Positions 43,530 through 53,588 are shown, numbered from the stretch's first letter. The stretch: DNA of 64,000 bases from Candidatus Desulfosporosinus nitrosoreducens (GCF_030954495.1 NZ_JAVHUW010000083.1:124001-188000), one strand, 5' to 3'. Made by a program: numbers and translations. The notes: generated by a model from the sequence alone, not told the origin.

Positions 43530-43708
43530 TCAAAGGTAATTCAGAATTGTACTTGATGCATTATTATTTGCAGAAAGGAGTCACACTGGATTACCTTTTG
43601 AATTTATCCAATCAAGAAAAGCTGTTCCTTTCGGCGAGTATGAATTTGGCATTTGAAGAAAAAGTGGAAGAATGGAAACAAGGTCATTTGGTTTATCTTG
43701 CCAAGTGA
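43152..43708 (+). CDS. Tail assembly chaperone, -1 frameshift product
   Basis: A second open frame (43526-43708, 60 codons plus TGA) begins in the -1 frame at the slippery site AAAAAAC (43520-43526), immediately before the zero-frame stop. Its sequence is protein-like (LYLMHYYLQKGVTLDYLLNL; ASMNLAFEEKVEEWKQGHL), as in the XkdN' / gpGT extension of many tailed phages. Slippage would give a protein of about 185 residues. No separate start or ribosome site serves the second frame. Confidence 0.8.
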
Positions 43709-43733
43709 CCTTGGCTTTTAAGGGGGTGGAAGT

Positions 43734-45530
43734 ATGGCGGGAAATCATGTTATCGGAGCTACATTAACCCTCAGAGACAATATGAGCGCCGCACTAAGAA
43801 AGGTGAGAAGCGAGCTGTCGGCCTTTAGCCGGGATACGGAAACAACGCGCCGGGCCTTGGACAGAATGGCGCGACAGCGCAATGAGGTTAGGATAGATAC
43901 CACGTCCGCGCTTAGAAGTATATCAAGAATTCGGGAGTCTATTGAGCCTTTAAGGAATAGGGTCGTGATTCGAGCCACTGTGCAAGACGATGCCAGCGGA
44001 GAAATACGACGGATTCACGATGAGACAGCTGCGTTGGGAAATCAAACCATAGCTCCGGAAGTTCGTATCAGGGACAAAGTAAGCAGTGCCGTGAAGGGCA
44101 TAAAAAGTAAATTTGAAGCACTTGAGCCGTTGACTTCTAAGATTATGGCATTGGGCCCGCAAGTATTGAAAGGCGCTACAGATGCCCTAGAGAGTGGCGC
44201 GACCCTGGAACAACAGCAATTGGTCCTGAAGCACTCTGTAAGTATAAATAATCCCAATATGAACGCTGCTGATGCAGCTGGTATAAGTGCCGATTTCCTC
44301 GGCAATTTAAAGAATAACGCCAGTGACACTCATATTCTAACCTCGGACGTGGTTAGTGCCGGCGCCAGCGCCGTAAGCATCACAGGCGGGGATACCACAG
44401 GAGCGATGGAGCTGGTAAAGCTTTCTGAGGATATGGCCGCCTTAAATCCCGGGAAAACGATCAGTGAAGCTATGGAGGCTTTAGCCGGGGCGAAAAATGG
44501 ATCAATGGAAGGATTGCAGGGATTTGGCGTTTCAATAGGAGAGGATGAATTTAAAAGTTTCGCCGGCAGAGGAAAGAATGACGACATGTCGGAGGCGGAT
44601 ACCAACACGGCCTTCGGTATGCTTGTGGATAAGAAATTGAAGCCCTCTTTCAAGGGCGGAACGGCGGAACAGGCAGACACTGGTTTGGGTCTGGTAAATG
44701 CAGTTAAGGGGAAAACAGGCTCATTAATTCAGGATACTGGTCTTAAAATGTTGGAGAGGCTTAAGCCGGCCATCAAAAGTGTTGTTGCTCTTATTGATCA
44801 ATGCAGTCCCCAAATTGAAAAACTTGCTCTCAAGATAGCCGACGGGATAGAATCTATAGTAAATAAGGCTACCCTTGTTTATAACTTTTTCAAAACAAAT
44901 TGGGCAACGTTGAGGCCTTTTATTGAAGGAATAGCGATTGCTTTCGGAGCGGTAACCGCTGCGCAATTAGCCTTAAACATTGCGATGAGTATAAACCCGA
45001 TAGGTCTCATCGTCTTGGGCATCGGCTTGCTAATTGGTGGCTTAATTCTCCTCCACGATAACTTTGACGCGGTGAAGGCAAAGGTTGATGAAGTTGGGGT
45101 AGCCATTAAAAATAGATTTATAGAATGTGTAAACGGAGCTATCGATTTAATTAATGGCTTAATTGGGGCGATTAGGGAAATCCCTGGTTTCGGTGGTATA
45201 CCTTTGATAGGTAAGATTGCCTTAGACACTTCAAATAATAGCACCGCCGATGGCATGCAGGCAGCAAGGAGCCACGCCAATGGTCTCGATTACGTTCCAT
45301 ATGATGGGTATATCGCCGAACTGCATAAAGGTGAAAGAGTGCAGAGAGCCAGCGAAAACCCTTACAACGGCGCTCGAAGCTCATCGAGTGTGAGCGGTAA
45401 GTCAAATGAGAAAAGCATATCTATCGCCAAGCTTGCCGACACGATTATAGTCCGCGAAGATGCGGACATTGATAGGATCGCAAACGCCCTGCTTCTGAAG
45501 ATCGACGAAACAGCCCTGAATATGACTTGA
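43734..45530 (+). CDS. Tape measure protein
   Basis: 598 residues. N-terminal helical part (LTLRDNMSAALRKVRSEL) typical of tape measures, a central helical region, hydrophobic helices around 390-435 (INPIGLIVLGIGLLIGGLILL), and the C-terminal HANGLDYVPYDGYIAELHKGERV signature. Its length sets the tail length: about 600 residues implies a fairly short tail, roughly 90 nm by the usual 0.15 nm per residue rule. Confidence 0.88.
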   Translation: MAGNHVIGATLTLRDNMSAALRKVRSELSAFSRDTETTRRALDRMARQRNEVRIDTTSALRSISRIRESIEPLRNRVVIRATVQDDASGEIRRIHDETAALGNQTIAPEVRIRDKVSSAVKGIKSKFEALEPLTSKIMALGPQVLKGATDALESGATLEQQQLVLKHSVSINNPNMNAADAAGISADFLGNLKNNASDTHILTSDVVSAGASAVSITGGDTTGAMELVKLSEDMAALNPGKTISEAMEALAGAKNGSMEGLQGFGVSIGEDEFKSFAGRGKNDDMSEADTNTAFGMLVDKKLKPSFKGGTAEQADTGLGLVNAVKGKTGSLIQDTGLKMLERLKPAIKSVVALIDQCSPQIEKLALKIADGIESIVNKATLVYNFFKTNWATLRPFIEGIAIAFGAVTAAQLALNIAMSINPIGLIVLGIGLLIGGLILLHDNFDAVKAKVDEVGVAIKNRFIECVNGAIDLINGLIGAIREIPGFGGIPLIGKIALDTSNNSTADGMQAARSHANGLDYVPYDGYIAELHKGERVQRASENPYNGARSSSSVSGKSNEKSISIAKLADTIIVREDADIDRIANALLLKIDETALNMT

Positions 45531-45547
45531 ATGAGGGGGATATGGCA

Positions 45548-45952
45548 ATGGAATTTTGGCTGATTCAAGGTGATGAAAAATTACAACTTCCTGTTCCTCC
45601 ACCGGCGTATTCTATCAAAAGGTCTCTAAATAACAGCACTGCCAGCGTAGAAGGTAGCGGTGAAGTAAGCTTTATAGGAAAAGCAAAATTGTCTGAAATT
45701 CAAACGATTGAATCCTTCTTTCCCAATCAGGCCTATAGCTTTTGCCAATACAGCTCTTTACCAACACCGAAAGAGTGCACGGATCTGATCGAAAAATGGA
45801 TGTTAAGTGGGAAGCCAATCAGGTACCTTGTAACCGGAGCCATCAACACGGAATGTACCATTGAAGATTTTGAATACGGCGAGCGCGACGGAACGGGAGA
45901 TGTATATTTTACTCTGAACCTGAAGGAGTACAAGACAATAACCCTAACTTAA
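45548..45952 (+). CDS. Baseplate hub-associated protein (XkdP N-domain-like, no LysM)
   Basis: About 135 residues. Opens with WLIQGDEKLQLPVPPPAYSI, characteristic of XkdP-like proteins, but stops before any LysM domain. GRYLVTGAINTECTIEDFEYGERDGTGDVYFTLNLKEYK-like C-terminal strands (IEDFEYGERDGTGDVYFTL) are seen. GAGGGGG precedes; ATG 45548 or 45542. Position after the tape measure fits the baseplate hub. Confidence 0.75.
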   Translation: MEFWLIQGDEKLQLPVPPPAYSIKRSLNNSTASVEGSGEVSFIGKAKLSEIQTIESFFPNQAYSFCQYSSLPTPKECTDLIEKWMLSGKPIRYLVTGAINTECTIEDFEYGERDGTGDVYFTLNLKEYKTITLT

Positions 45953-45973
45953 TAAGCCGGGTGGGATGGAACT

Positions 45974-46963
45974 ATGATTAAACTTTACAGTTTATACAAT
46001 GGGGTCGTAAGAGATATAACCAGTGCCGTCAAGAGCATAAGCAGTACCGGGGATAAAGCACAGGTGGCAAGAAAATTAGACGTTACCCTCGCTTATCCTA
46101 TATGGGACAGAAATCAGCCGAGAGTACAAATCAGACCGGGTACTAAGGTTTGGCTGCTAATGGATGGCAAAGAAATATTCAGGGGCGTAGCCTGGGACAG
46201 AGAAATTAATTCTGATTCTGAGGAACTGACGTTTCCTGCGTATGACTATTTAATTTACCTTACAAAATCTAAGGTAACCTATAATTTTGTTAACATTACG
46301 CCTGAGGATGCAACATGCCAGATATGTTCCGAGTTAGGAGTGGAAACCGGGGATATTGCGAGCACCGGAATTAAAGTCAATAGACTCTTAGCTCAAAAAA
46401 CAGGTTATGAGGCTATTATGGAGATGTACACTCAGGCCTCTGAGACAAACGGCAAAAAGTATATTCCCGTGATGGATGGCGCAAAGTTGTGTGTCATCGA
46501 AAAGGGCAACGTAGTTGCAAACTATGCGTTAAGGTCTCAACTGGGCGACAGGAGCAATAATGTCTTAAGTACCAGTTACCGGGATACTTTAGATGGCATG
46601 GTTAACAAGGTGAAAATCTACGACAGTGAAAATAATTATGTCGGAGAAGTCAGTAATAATAGTTGGATTAATGAATTCGGGCTGATCCAAGAGAATTATG
46701 TCAAAGAACCTGATAAAGACAGCGATTTGGTTGCCAGGGGAATGCTGGCGGATGTGCAGACTGATATTACTATTTCAGCCTTGGGAAATTGGGCCTGCAG
46801 AACAGGCTATGCCGTAGGCACTGAAATTTTTTATGTCAGTACTTTACAAAGCGCGGTGATGTATATCGAGGGGGATACGCATACTTGGGAACCGGAAGGG
46901 GGCAAATACACCATGTCTTTAAATCTAAGTTTTAAAAATCAGATGGACACTAAGGGGGATTAG
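45974..46963 (+). CDS. Baseplate hub protein (XkdQ/gp27-like)
   Basis: 329 residues. GTKVWLLMDGKEIFRGVAWDREI near 55-77, YDYLIYLTKSKVTYNF near 85-100 and NKVKIYDSENNYVGEV near 210, typical of XkdQ-type hubs related to phage D proteins. It links tube tip and spike. Near-contiguous with flanking baseplate genes. Confidence 0.85.
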   Translation: MIKLYSLYNGVVRDITSAVKSISSTGDKAQVARKLDVTLAYPIWDRNQPRVQIRPGTKVWLLMDGKEIFRGVAWDREINSDSEELTFPAYDYLIYLTKSKVTYNFVNITPEDATCQICSELGVETGDIASTGIKVNRLLAQKTGYEAIMEMYTQASETNGKKYIPVMDGAKLCVIEKGNVVANYALRSQLGDRSNNVLSTSYRDTLDGMVNKVKIYDSENNYVGEVSNNSWINEFGLIQENYVKEPDKDSDLVARGMLADVQTDITISALGNWACRTGYAVGTEIFYVSTLQSAVMYIEGDTHTWEPEGGKYTMSLNLSFKNQMDTKGD

Positions 46964-46966
46964 TAA

Positions 46967-47332
46967 GTGAGGAATCCATACAGCGCTCTTATCAACCATA
47001 TGAGAACACAAGGCGGAAAAAATAACACTCCGTATGTCCAGGTAGGTCGAGTTGTTACTCCAGAGCCGCTAACTCTTAAGCTGGGTGACTTGCAAATCGG
47101 TAAAGAGAGTCTCCTGGTTGCAGATTACCTATTGCCGAACTATGAAAGAAAACTCAATATTCCAATGACTCCGGCCAGTGGAAATACAACAGAAGGGAGT
47201 ATTTCCAGCGTAGAGGTGCCTGATGGAGATATTAAATTTACAGATGGACTGGGAGCTGATGACCTTGTAGCCCTAATTTCTACATTGGATGAGCAGACTT
47301 ACATTATATTGGCAAAGGTGGTTAGTCCATGA
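46967..47332 (+). CDS. DUF2577 baseplate spike-region protein (XkdR-like)
   Basis: 121 residues from GTG 46967 after AAGGGGG. PYVQVGRVVTPEPLTLKLGDLQI near 24-46 and DGLGADDLVALISTLDEQTYIILAKV at the end are the DUF2577 pattern. Overlaps the next gene by 4 bases. Confidence 0.82.
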   Translation: MRNPYSALINHMRTQGGKNNTPYVQVGRVVTPEPLTLKLGDLQIGKESLLVADYLLPNYERKLNIPMTPASGNTTEGSISSVEVPDGDIKFTDGLGADDLVALISTLDEQTYIILAKVVSP

Positions 47333-47766
47333 GTATATTTCCGGCGGAAACTATCAACGTAAGTGACCTTATTCTGGCGACGGAGACGGCTGCGGACGAT
47401 TTACCCCTTGCCAGGGAATATGCCTGGGATTTTGATAAAAATGATTTCTTGCTGGTTAACGGGAAAAATATAATCGTAACGGGTAAGGAAGCGGTCAAGG
47501 TGTGGATATGGCAAGCTCTAAATACTCCTAAAAATAGGTATCAAGCTTATAGCACGAGTTACGGCAATGAGCTCGCCTTGCTGATTAACCAAGGATTTTC
47601 AGCGGGTGCCTTAAGATCTGAGGTGGAGCGGTATCTAAAAGAAGCCTTGCTCATCAACCCCTATATTACGGGTATTAAAAATATCGATATGATTGTCGAT
47701 GGCAATAAGATGGATGTTGGCTTCACCGTAACAACGATCTATGGGGAGGAAAGCATAAATGTTTAG
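47329..47766 (+). CDS. DUF2634 baseplate wedge protein (XkdS/gp25-like)
   Basis: 145 residues. REYAWDFDKNDFLLVNGKNIIVTGKEAVKVWIWQALNTPKNRYQAYSTSYGNEL pattern is present (key parts: EYAWDF, GKEAVKVWIWQAL, YSTSYGNEL), as in XkdS and gp25-type wedge proteins. It overlaps baseplate J by 8 bases. Confidence 0.87.
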   Translation: MSIFPAETINVSDLILATETAADDLPLAREYAWDFDKNDFLLVNGKNIIVTGKEAVKVWIWQALNTPKNRYQAYSTSYGNELALLINQGFSAGALRSEVERYLKEALLINPYITGIKNIDMIVDGNKMDVGFTVTTIYGEESINV

Positions 47767-48820
47767 TGAGGCAAGTTCGGCAGTATTAAATAGGATGTTA
47801 GGTAATGTACCTTCTGACGTGGATAAATCAGAAGGTTCTTTAATTTATGACGCGCTTTCCCCAGTAAGTAAAGAAGTTGCCTCAAGTGAAATACAACTTG
47901 ACGAAGTCCTTGATATGGTCTTTGCTCAAACGGCGGCCGCTAAGGGATATTCTACACAGCTGGAATTACGGTGTGGTGAATTTGGATTAACTAGAAAGCC
48001 CGGTACGGCCGCAAGCGGTGAAGTAACCTTTACCGGTACGGAAGCGACGCCTATTCCTCTAGGTACAACGATTCAGACGCCGGGGGGATTGAGGTACACT
48101 ACCACGACTTCAAGGATTATTACAGGAGGCCTGGCAACTATCAAAGTTCAAGCCGTCAATGTTGGCACGGCCTACAATGTACCTGCTGCGACGATAACAC
48201 AGATTCCTGTTGTCATAAGCGGAATTACAGGGGTCAATAACTCAAATCCTATTATTGGAGGGAATGATGCTGAAACTGATGGGGCTTTACTGCAAAGACT
48301 TTTAATTCAAGTTCAAACTCCTCCGACCAGCGGCAATGTTGCCCATTATATTCAGTGGGCCTTGCAAGTTCCTGGGATAGGAGGAGCACAAGTGTTTCCC
48401 TTGTGGAATGGCCCTGGGACTGTTAAAGTCTGTGCCCTTGACAGCAACATGCAGCCTCTTTCAGATCCATTGCTTGCGGAACTCAGTACCTATATAGAAT
48501 CCCAGCGGCCTATAGGGGCGATAGTGACCTATGAAAGTGCAGCTGCTTTGCCGATCAATATAAGTGTTAATGTTGTAAGAAATACGGCATATACGCAGGA
48601 ACAGATCCAAACAGCAGTGATAGCCGGGATTTCAGACTATTTAAAAGGGATTGCTTTCAAACAAAACTATGTAAGTTTTGCAATTGTCGGTTCCATAATT
48701 TTAGCGACTCCAGGCGTGAATGATTACAATGCGTTAACCGTGAATGGTGGCACGGCTAATGTAACAGTCGAAAGCGAGCAAGTAGCAACGGTGGGAGATG
48801 TAACAGTAAATGCTCCTTAA
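47759..48820 (+). CDS. Baseplate J family protein (XkdT-like)
   Basis: 353 residues. DKSEGSLIYDALSPVS near 22, GTTIQTPGGLRYTTT near 103, GGNDAETDGALLQRLL near 163-178 and TSGNVAHYIQWALQVPGIGGAQV near 187-208, all canonical for baseplate J. Wedge component that triggers sheath contraction. Confidence 0.92.
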   Translation: MFSEASSAVLNRMLGNVPSDVDKSEGSLIYDALSPVSKEVASSEIQLDEVLDMVFAQTAAAKGYSTQLELRCGEFGLTRKPGTAASGEVTFTGTEATPIPLGTTIQTPGGLRYTTTTSRIITGGLATIKVQAVNVGTAYNVPAATITQIPVVISGITGVNNSNPIIGGNDAETDGALLQRLLIQVQTPPTSGNVAHYIQWALQVPGIGGAQVFPLWNGPGTVKVCALDSNMQPLSDPLLAELSTYIESQRPIGAIVTYESAAALPINISVNVVRNTAYTQEQIQTAVIAGISDYLKGIAFKQNYVSFAIVGSIILATPGVNDYNALTVNGGTANVTVESEQVATVGDVTVNAP

Positions 48821-49346
48821 AGATTACCTGCCACCAGCCGTAGCCAAGACCAGAATTTTTTCAACTCTCCTGACCTCTGAACAATTGGAAATTAATAATC
48901 TGAATAGTTCCATTCAAGATATTGTAAATCAATGCTTTGTAAATACTGCCACTTGGGGCCTAGACAATTGGGAGAGTTTACTCGGAATTATCACGGATCA
49001 CAGAAAGGATGTAAATTACCGGAGGACTGTTGTCAATGCCAAGCTAAGAGGATCAGGAACTATAACTGTCAACCTCGTTCAAAATGTTGCCGGCAGTTTT
49101 ATCAATGGTAAAGTGGCCGTTATTGAACATCCAAGTATCTATTCTTTCGAGGTTATGTTTGTAGGGACTGTGGGTATTCCGCCAAATTTATCTGACGTAC
49201 AGGACGTTATCAACCAAATCAAGCCGGCACACTTGGCAGTCACGTATACTTTTTTATATACCCAGTGGAGCAAGGTAAAAACTATAACTTGGGCAACGGT
49301 CAAGACCGGTACATGGGGCGGACTTAAGAATGGGGTGGTGATATAA
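48810..49346 (+). CDS. DUF2313 baseplate/tail-fibre adaptor (XkdU/YmfQ-like)
   Basis: 178 residues. MLLKDYLPPAVAKTRIFSTLLTSEQLEINNLNSSIQDI (parts: LKDYLPP, NNLNSSIQDIV), LDNWESLLGI near 50 and VIEHPSIYSFEVMFVG near 105 match DUF2313. It connects baseplate to fibre. Overlaps baseplate J by 11 bases. Confidence 0.85.
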   Translation: MLLKDYLPPAVAKTRIFSTLLTSEQLEINNLNSSIQDIVNQCFVNTATWGLDNWESLLGIITDHRKDVNYRRTVVNAKLRGSGTITVNLVQNVAGSFINGKVAVIEHPSIYSFEVMFVGTVGIPPNLSDVQDVINQIKPAHLAVTYTFLYTQWSKVKTITWATVKTGTWGGLKNGVVI

Positions 49347-50468
49347 TTGTCAACTTTAACAACTAATTTGAACTTGGTTAAACCTGAACTGAATGATAAT
49401 GCCGATATAGCGGTTATAAATGCAAATATGGATTTGCTAGATGCTTCTATAACTGCTAAAGAAACACCGGAAGGAGCACAGGTTAAGGCGAACACTGCTG
49501 AAGCAAATTCAAAAGGATATACAGATACAAAAATAGCCTCCCTCGTTGCAGATGCTCCTATGTCCTTGGATACTTTGAAAAAACTGTCCGATGCTCTTGG
49601 TGATGATCCAAATTTTGCAGCCACGATTAATAACCAAATGGCAAGTAAGGTCGACCAGACCACTGTTAATGCACATTTGGCCGATGAAGCACAGCTTCAC
49701 GCGCAATGGGATGCTCAAAACTTGACCCTGGTTTCCGGGAACCTTGTCGCAGATGCGCTTTGCTGGTTAGGGAAAGCAGTTAAGGTTGTACAGGGATCGA
49801 GCCCAAGCGCGGTCTCATTAGGAAATGTATCAACATCGAGCTTAAGATTCGGGAAGTTTTCGGCTGCATTTAGGCTTAAATGCAATTCTAGCTACACTGC
49901 GCCAACCACTGCTCCCACTGTGTCCTACGCTACAAATGCCAGTTCTCCGTTGATCAACACAACCTATTACGTAAAATACACTTGGGTGTATACTAATGGC
50001 GCCGAGACTGGTGCTTCCCCTGAGAAAAGTTATGCCATTGGAGCAACGGGGAGAAATCTAGTGGTAACGGTACCGGTTTTGCCTTCAGGAGCAGTAGCCA
50101 CAAAGGTCTATATTGGTACGGCCACCGGTACTGAAACGTATCAAGGGCAGACAACTACAACGGCATATACACAATCGACGGCGCTGACCACCGGAATAAG
50201 TTGCCCTCCCAGTGGGGATTTCGTGGTAACAAACCTTAAGGTTACGGATCAGTCCGATGGCAATGCTGTTGTCACATCAATTATGAATACAGATATTGTA
50301 GATGTTGCAAATTATCAGATATTCTACGTTCCGTTCGAGAACAAAGGTACGTTTAGCGGTAATGTCATAAAATTTTCGCTTACATGCGAAGCTCATCCCA
50401 CCTTGGAGATTGACCTCGATAGTATCATTGTTGAACTGATTCATCCTGGGACTTATGTTTTACCTTAA
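49347..50468 (+). CDS. Tail fibre / receptor-binding protein
   Basis: 373 residues. The N-terminus (TTNLNLVKPELNDNADIAVINANMDLLD) is a common fibre N-domain; DAPMSLDTLKKLSDALGDDPNFAATI is the recurring fibre helix motif; the C-terminal half is Thr/Ser/Tyr-rich beta structure. It should recognise the target cell surface. Start TTG 49347 with GGGGTGGTGAT upstream. No separate fibre chaperone gene is seen; an IS remnant follows. Confidence 0.82.
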   Translation: MSTLTTNLNLVKPELNDNADIAVINANMDLLDASITAKETPEGAQVKANTAEANSKGYTDTKIASLVADAPMSLDTLKKLSDALGDDPNFAATINNQMASKVDQTTVNAHLADEAQLHAQWDAQNLTLVSGNLVADALCWLGKAVKVVQGSSPSAVSLGNVSTSSLRFGKFSAAFRLKCNSSYTAPTTAPTVSYATNASSPLINTTYYVKYTWVYTNGAETGASPEKSYAIGATGRNLVVTVPVLPSGAVATKVYIGTATGTETYQGQTTTTAYTQSTALTTGISCPPSGDFVVTNLKVTDQSDGNAVVTSIMNTDIVDVANYQIFYVPFENKGTFSGNVIKFSLTCEAHPTLEIDLDSIIVELIHPGTYVLP

Positions 50469-50489
50469 AGAAAGCATTCCTGTAGAACG

Positions 50490-52150
50490 AGAAAAAGCAA
50501 AATTACAAAAACGGAGACCTCACAATAAAATTTGAAAGGATACGCTGACCAGCAAATCCAATCAAATTATATCGGAGGTCTGTACCATGAATTGTATTCA
50601 AAACGAGAAGCTAAATCAAGTTATAGAAGATACGCTCGTGATTGGAGTGGACATCGCCCACAAAACCCATTGGGCCAGGGCATTTGACTGGTGTGGAGTT
50701 GGGCAAGGTGTATCGCTTTGAAAACAGCAGGGAGGGATTTGAGGCTTTTGGCAGATGGATAGAGAAGCTGAAACACAGCACGGGAAAATCCGCAGTCATG
50801 GTAGGCGCGGAGCCGACCGGGCACTACTGGTCTGGCGCCATACTTGAAGGAATGCGAAATGAGACTGGTTTTAGTAAATCCCCATCATGTGAAAAAAAGC
50901 AAAGGAAATGGACGACAATCATCCGAGTAAGACTGACTGCAAGGACCCGGAAACAATTGCCAAACTGGTATGCGAAAGGCGATACAACGAGCCATATATC
51001 CCTGAAGGTGTGTATGATGAACTATGTATTTTGATGGACTTGCCGGTTGCGGGTCTGCAAAGAGTTGAATCAGATCAAAAACCGAATACAGCGATGGTTA
51101 AGCATTTCCCGAATTTGTCAAGGTGTACTGCAAGATCGAAACGGTAAGCGGTTTGCTTGTTCTGGAGAATGCACCGTTGCCGGAGGATATCGTCGCATTG
51201 GGAGTCGTCGAACTCAACGAGTTGTGGCGGAAATCCAAAGTAAAGGCTGTGGGAATGAAAAAGGCTATGAGTCTGCATGAAGCAGCCAAGAACAGAGTGG
51301 GATGTAGAAACAGTGGCAATGGAGCCAGGCTAGAACTTCGGCTTTTGCTCAGGGATTACCGTATCAAGATGGAGCAGTACGCACAAATCATGAAGGAAGT
51401 GGGGAGGATGTGTAAGCAGATTTCCAACGTGGAAAAACTGCTTGGAATAGTGAGCGTAGGACTTGTAACCGTTGCAGGATTTATAGCTGAGGTTGGGGAC
51501 ATTCGGCGCTTTCGGTCTCCAAAGCAGGTACAGAAGCTGGCGGGTCTGGCCTTACGTGAAAACAGTTCGAGTCAGTGCAAGGGACAAACAACAATCAGTC
51601 GGCGCGGAAGGGCACGGTTGCGTGCCATTCTGTTTCAGGCGATGATGCCCTTGGTATCCAAGAATCAGGAGTTACACCACCAGAGCAAAGAATCCCTTGA
51701 AAAAGAAGCAGTCACTCATCGCACTTAGCTGTAAGCTGATCCGGGTATTTTATGCCCTGCTTATCAAAGGGATTGCATATGACCCAATTAAGCTGGTAAC
51801 AGATATTCATCGCTCGGCAGAAACGCTGGCTGCGTAACCCCCAATCATATGCGATGTTTTCTGAAATCGTCACCAGAATACGGATATCCTTTTTGAACAG
51901 TAATTACACAAGCAAGAGAGTCGGTAGTCAGTCACTAACATCATCCATCAGAGCATTGACTCGGGAAGAAAGCAATACTGACACCCATTTTGTGGATAGG
52001 CAGAACGAAGGAATTGAGGGCTGGGACTTCCCATGACCCTGTTAGATGTGAGAGGTTTGCTGCTATGAGATGTATGGGTACCCAACAGCTGACAGAGAAA
52101 AACAACATGACGCTTTGTTTGCTGTCCCGTTTTCTCTGAATCCGGCATCC
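50490..52150 (+). mobile_element. IS110-family element remnant
   Basis: The recombinase relic plus flanking non-coding DNA. IS110 elements lack clear terminal inverted repeats, so ends are approximate. About 310 non-coding bases follow the recombinase, as in IS1111-type members where a guide (bridge) RNA lies downstream. Confidence 0.5.
50587..51837 (+). pseudogene. Degenerate IS110-family transposase
   Basis: Reading across at least four frameshifts gives an IS110 (DEDD) recombinase. N-terminal part: VIGVDIAHKTHWARAF with the first Asp, GFEAFGRWIEKL, and GAEPTGHYW in another frame. Middle: TDCKDPETIAKLVCERRYNEPYIPEGVYDEL. C-terminal transposase_20 part: KLLGIVSVGLVTVAGFIAEVGDIRRF and GRARLRAILFQAMM, ending DIHRSAETLAA at 51837. 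No single frame is intact, so the element is dead. It interrupts the phage cluster after the fibre gene. Confidence 0.85.
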
Positions 52151-52253
52151 GATGTTGATTCTGTCCACATACTGCTCTTTCAATATGTATGAAATACTGC
52201 GATTTCAGGAGATATTCGAAGCAAAACGTGAAATTAATAGAGAGGATGAGAAA

Positions 52254-53588
52254 ATGTCACCTAAAAATGGTTTATATTTAACCTCCGCAGATTATGAATC
52301 TTGGCAGGATTATTTTGGGGCTTTAGTGAAAGACGATTATGTAAAACCTAGACCAGGTGTATGTGCTACCGACCCCGATTTAAAATCAAAAAATATCACT
52401 TTTGTCGTTACGGAAAAATGCAATTTGAATTGCACCTATTGTTATGAAACTCATAAATCTAATAAAAAAATGAGTAAGCAAGTAGCCAAAGATGCTATTG
52501 ATTTTTTATTCGATGAAGGAAAAGTCAATGGGTATTTTGATCATGTAACTTCACCTGGAGTAATTTTAGATTTTATTGGTGGAGAACCTTTACTTGAAAT
52601 TGAATTAATTGATTATATAGTTGAATATTTTAAATTTAAAGCATTTGAAGTGAATAGTCCTTGGGCATTTAATTATATGATAGCATTTACAACTAATGGG
52701 ATCTTATTTAAAACTAAAGCTGTTCAAGATTTCTTAAAAAGAAACAAAGGTAGGGTAAGTATTGGACTTACTATCGACGGAAACAAAGAACTCCATGACG
52801 CATGTAGAGTTTTCCCTAATGGTTCAGGGAGTTATGATATTGTTGAAGAAGCCGCAAAGGAATGGGTTAAAATTGATGGCCATCCACAAACAAAAATTAC
52901 TTTATCACCGTTTAATGTTAGTTATTTAAACAATGCGTTACGAAATGTATGGAATCTTGGAATCAATGGGGCGCATACAAACTGTGTTTTTGAAGAAGGG
53001 TGGACAAAAGAGCATGCCAAAATATTTTATAAAGAACTTATTAAACTAGCTGATTATTTATTAGAAGAACAAAGATATTCTAAATTTTACACATCTCTTT
53101 TTGATGAATCTATTGGCACTCCATTAGTTGACACTAAAAACTGGTGCGGCGGTAATGGCAGAATGCTTGCTATTGCCCCGGATGGAAGATGTTTCCCTTG
53201 CATTCGATTTATGAAATATTCATTATCAGAACGTAAAGAACAGCCTATTGGAGATATTTGGAATGGTCTGAATAAGAAGGAGGATAACAAATGGCTTAAC
53301 CAGTTAAAGCAAATTAACATGGTTACCCAGTGCCAGTGGGCAGATAATAAAAAGTGTCTTACCTGCCAGATCGCTCAGGGATGTTCTCTATGTACAGGTT
53401 ACAATTATGATAAGTTTGGTGACCCAAACCATAAAGCAACATTTATTTGTGATATGCATCATGCTAGAGTTCTTGCAAATGTATATTATTGGAATGAACT
53501 TTACAAAAACCTAGGAATTGATAGGGCTTTTGTAAATAATGTGCCAAAAGATTGGAGGGAAAGCAATGGGTTGTGCAGCAACATGTGA
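52254..53588 (+). CDS. Radical SAM/SPASM peptide maturase
   Basis: 444 residues. Radical SAM motif CNLNCTYC at 56-63 (Cys 56, 60, 63), GGEP at 109-112, and a C-terminal SPASM region with nine Cys (about 298, 313, 316, 360, 368, 371, 377, 380, 399) able to hold two auxiliary clusters. The N-terminal ~50 residues may form a peptide-recognition part. Layout resembles RiPP maturases, notably those acting on Cys-repeat (CXXX-repeat) targets, which make thioether or related bonds. Start ATG 52254 follows AGAGGATGAG. Its 3' end overlaps the Cys-rich gene by 23 bases. Low GC against the tail genes suggests recent acquisition. Confidence 0.85.
   Translation: MSPKNGLYLTSADYESWQDYFGALVKDDYVKPRPGVCATDPDLKSKNITFVVTEKCNLNCTYCYETHKSNKKMSKQVAKDAIDFLFDEGKVNGYFDHVTSPGVILDFIGGEPLLEIELIDYIVEYFKFKAFEVNSPWAFNYMIAFTTNGILFKTKAVQDFLKRNKGRVSIGLTIDGNKELHDACRVFPNGSGSYDIVEEAAKEWVKIDGHPQTKITLSPFNVSYLNNALRNVWNLGINGAHTNCVFEEGWTKEHAKIFYKELIKLADYLLEEQRYSKFYTSLFDESIGTPLVDTKNWCGGNGRMLAIAPDGRCFPCIRFMKYSLSERKEQPIGDIWNGLNKKEDNKWLNQLKQINMVTQCQWADNKKCLTCQIAQGCSLCTGYNYDKFGDPNHKATFICDMHHARVLANVYYWNELYKNLGIDRAFVNNVPKDWRESNGLCSNM

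Noticed and set aside
52254..53588. Maturase as AhbC/AhbD-like or anaerobic sulfatase maturase
   Set aside because: Low similarity by eye to the AhbC here, no sulfatase nearby, and overlap with a Cys-repeat gene favours peptide maturation.
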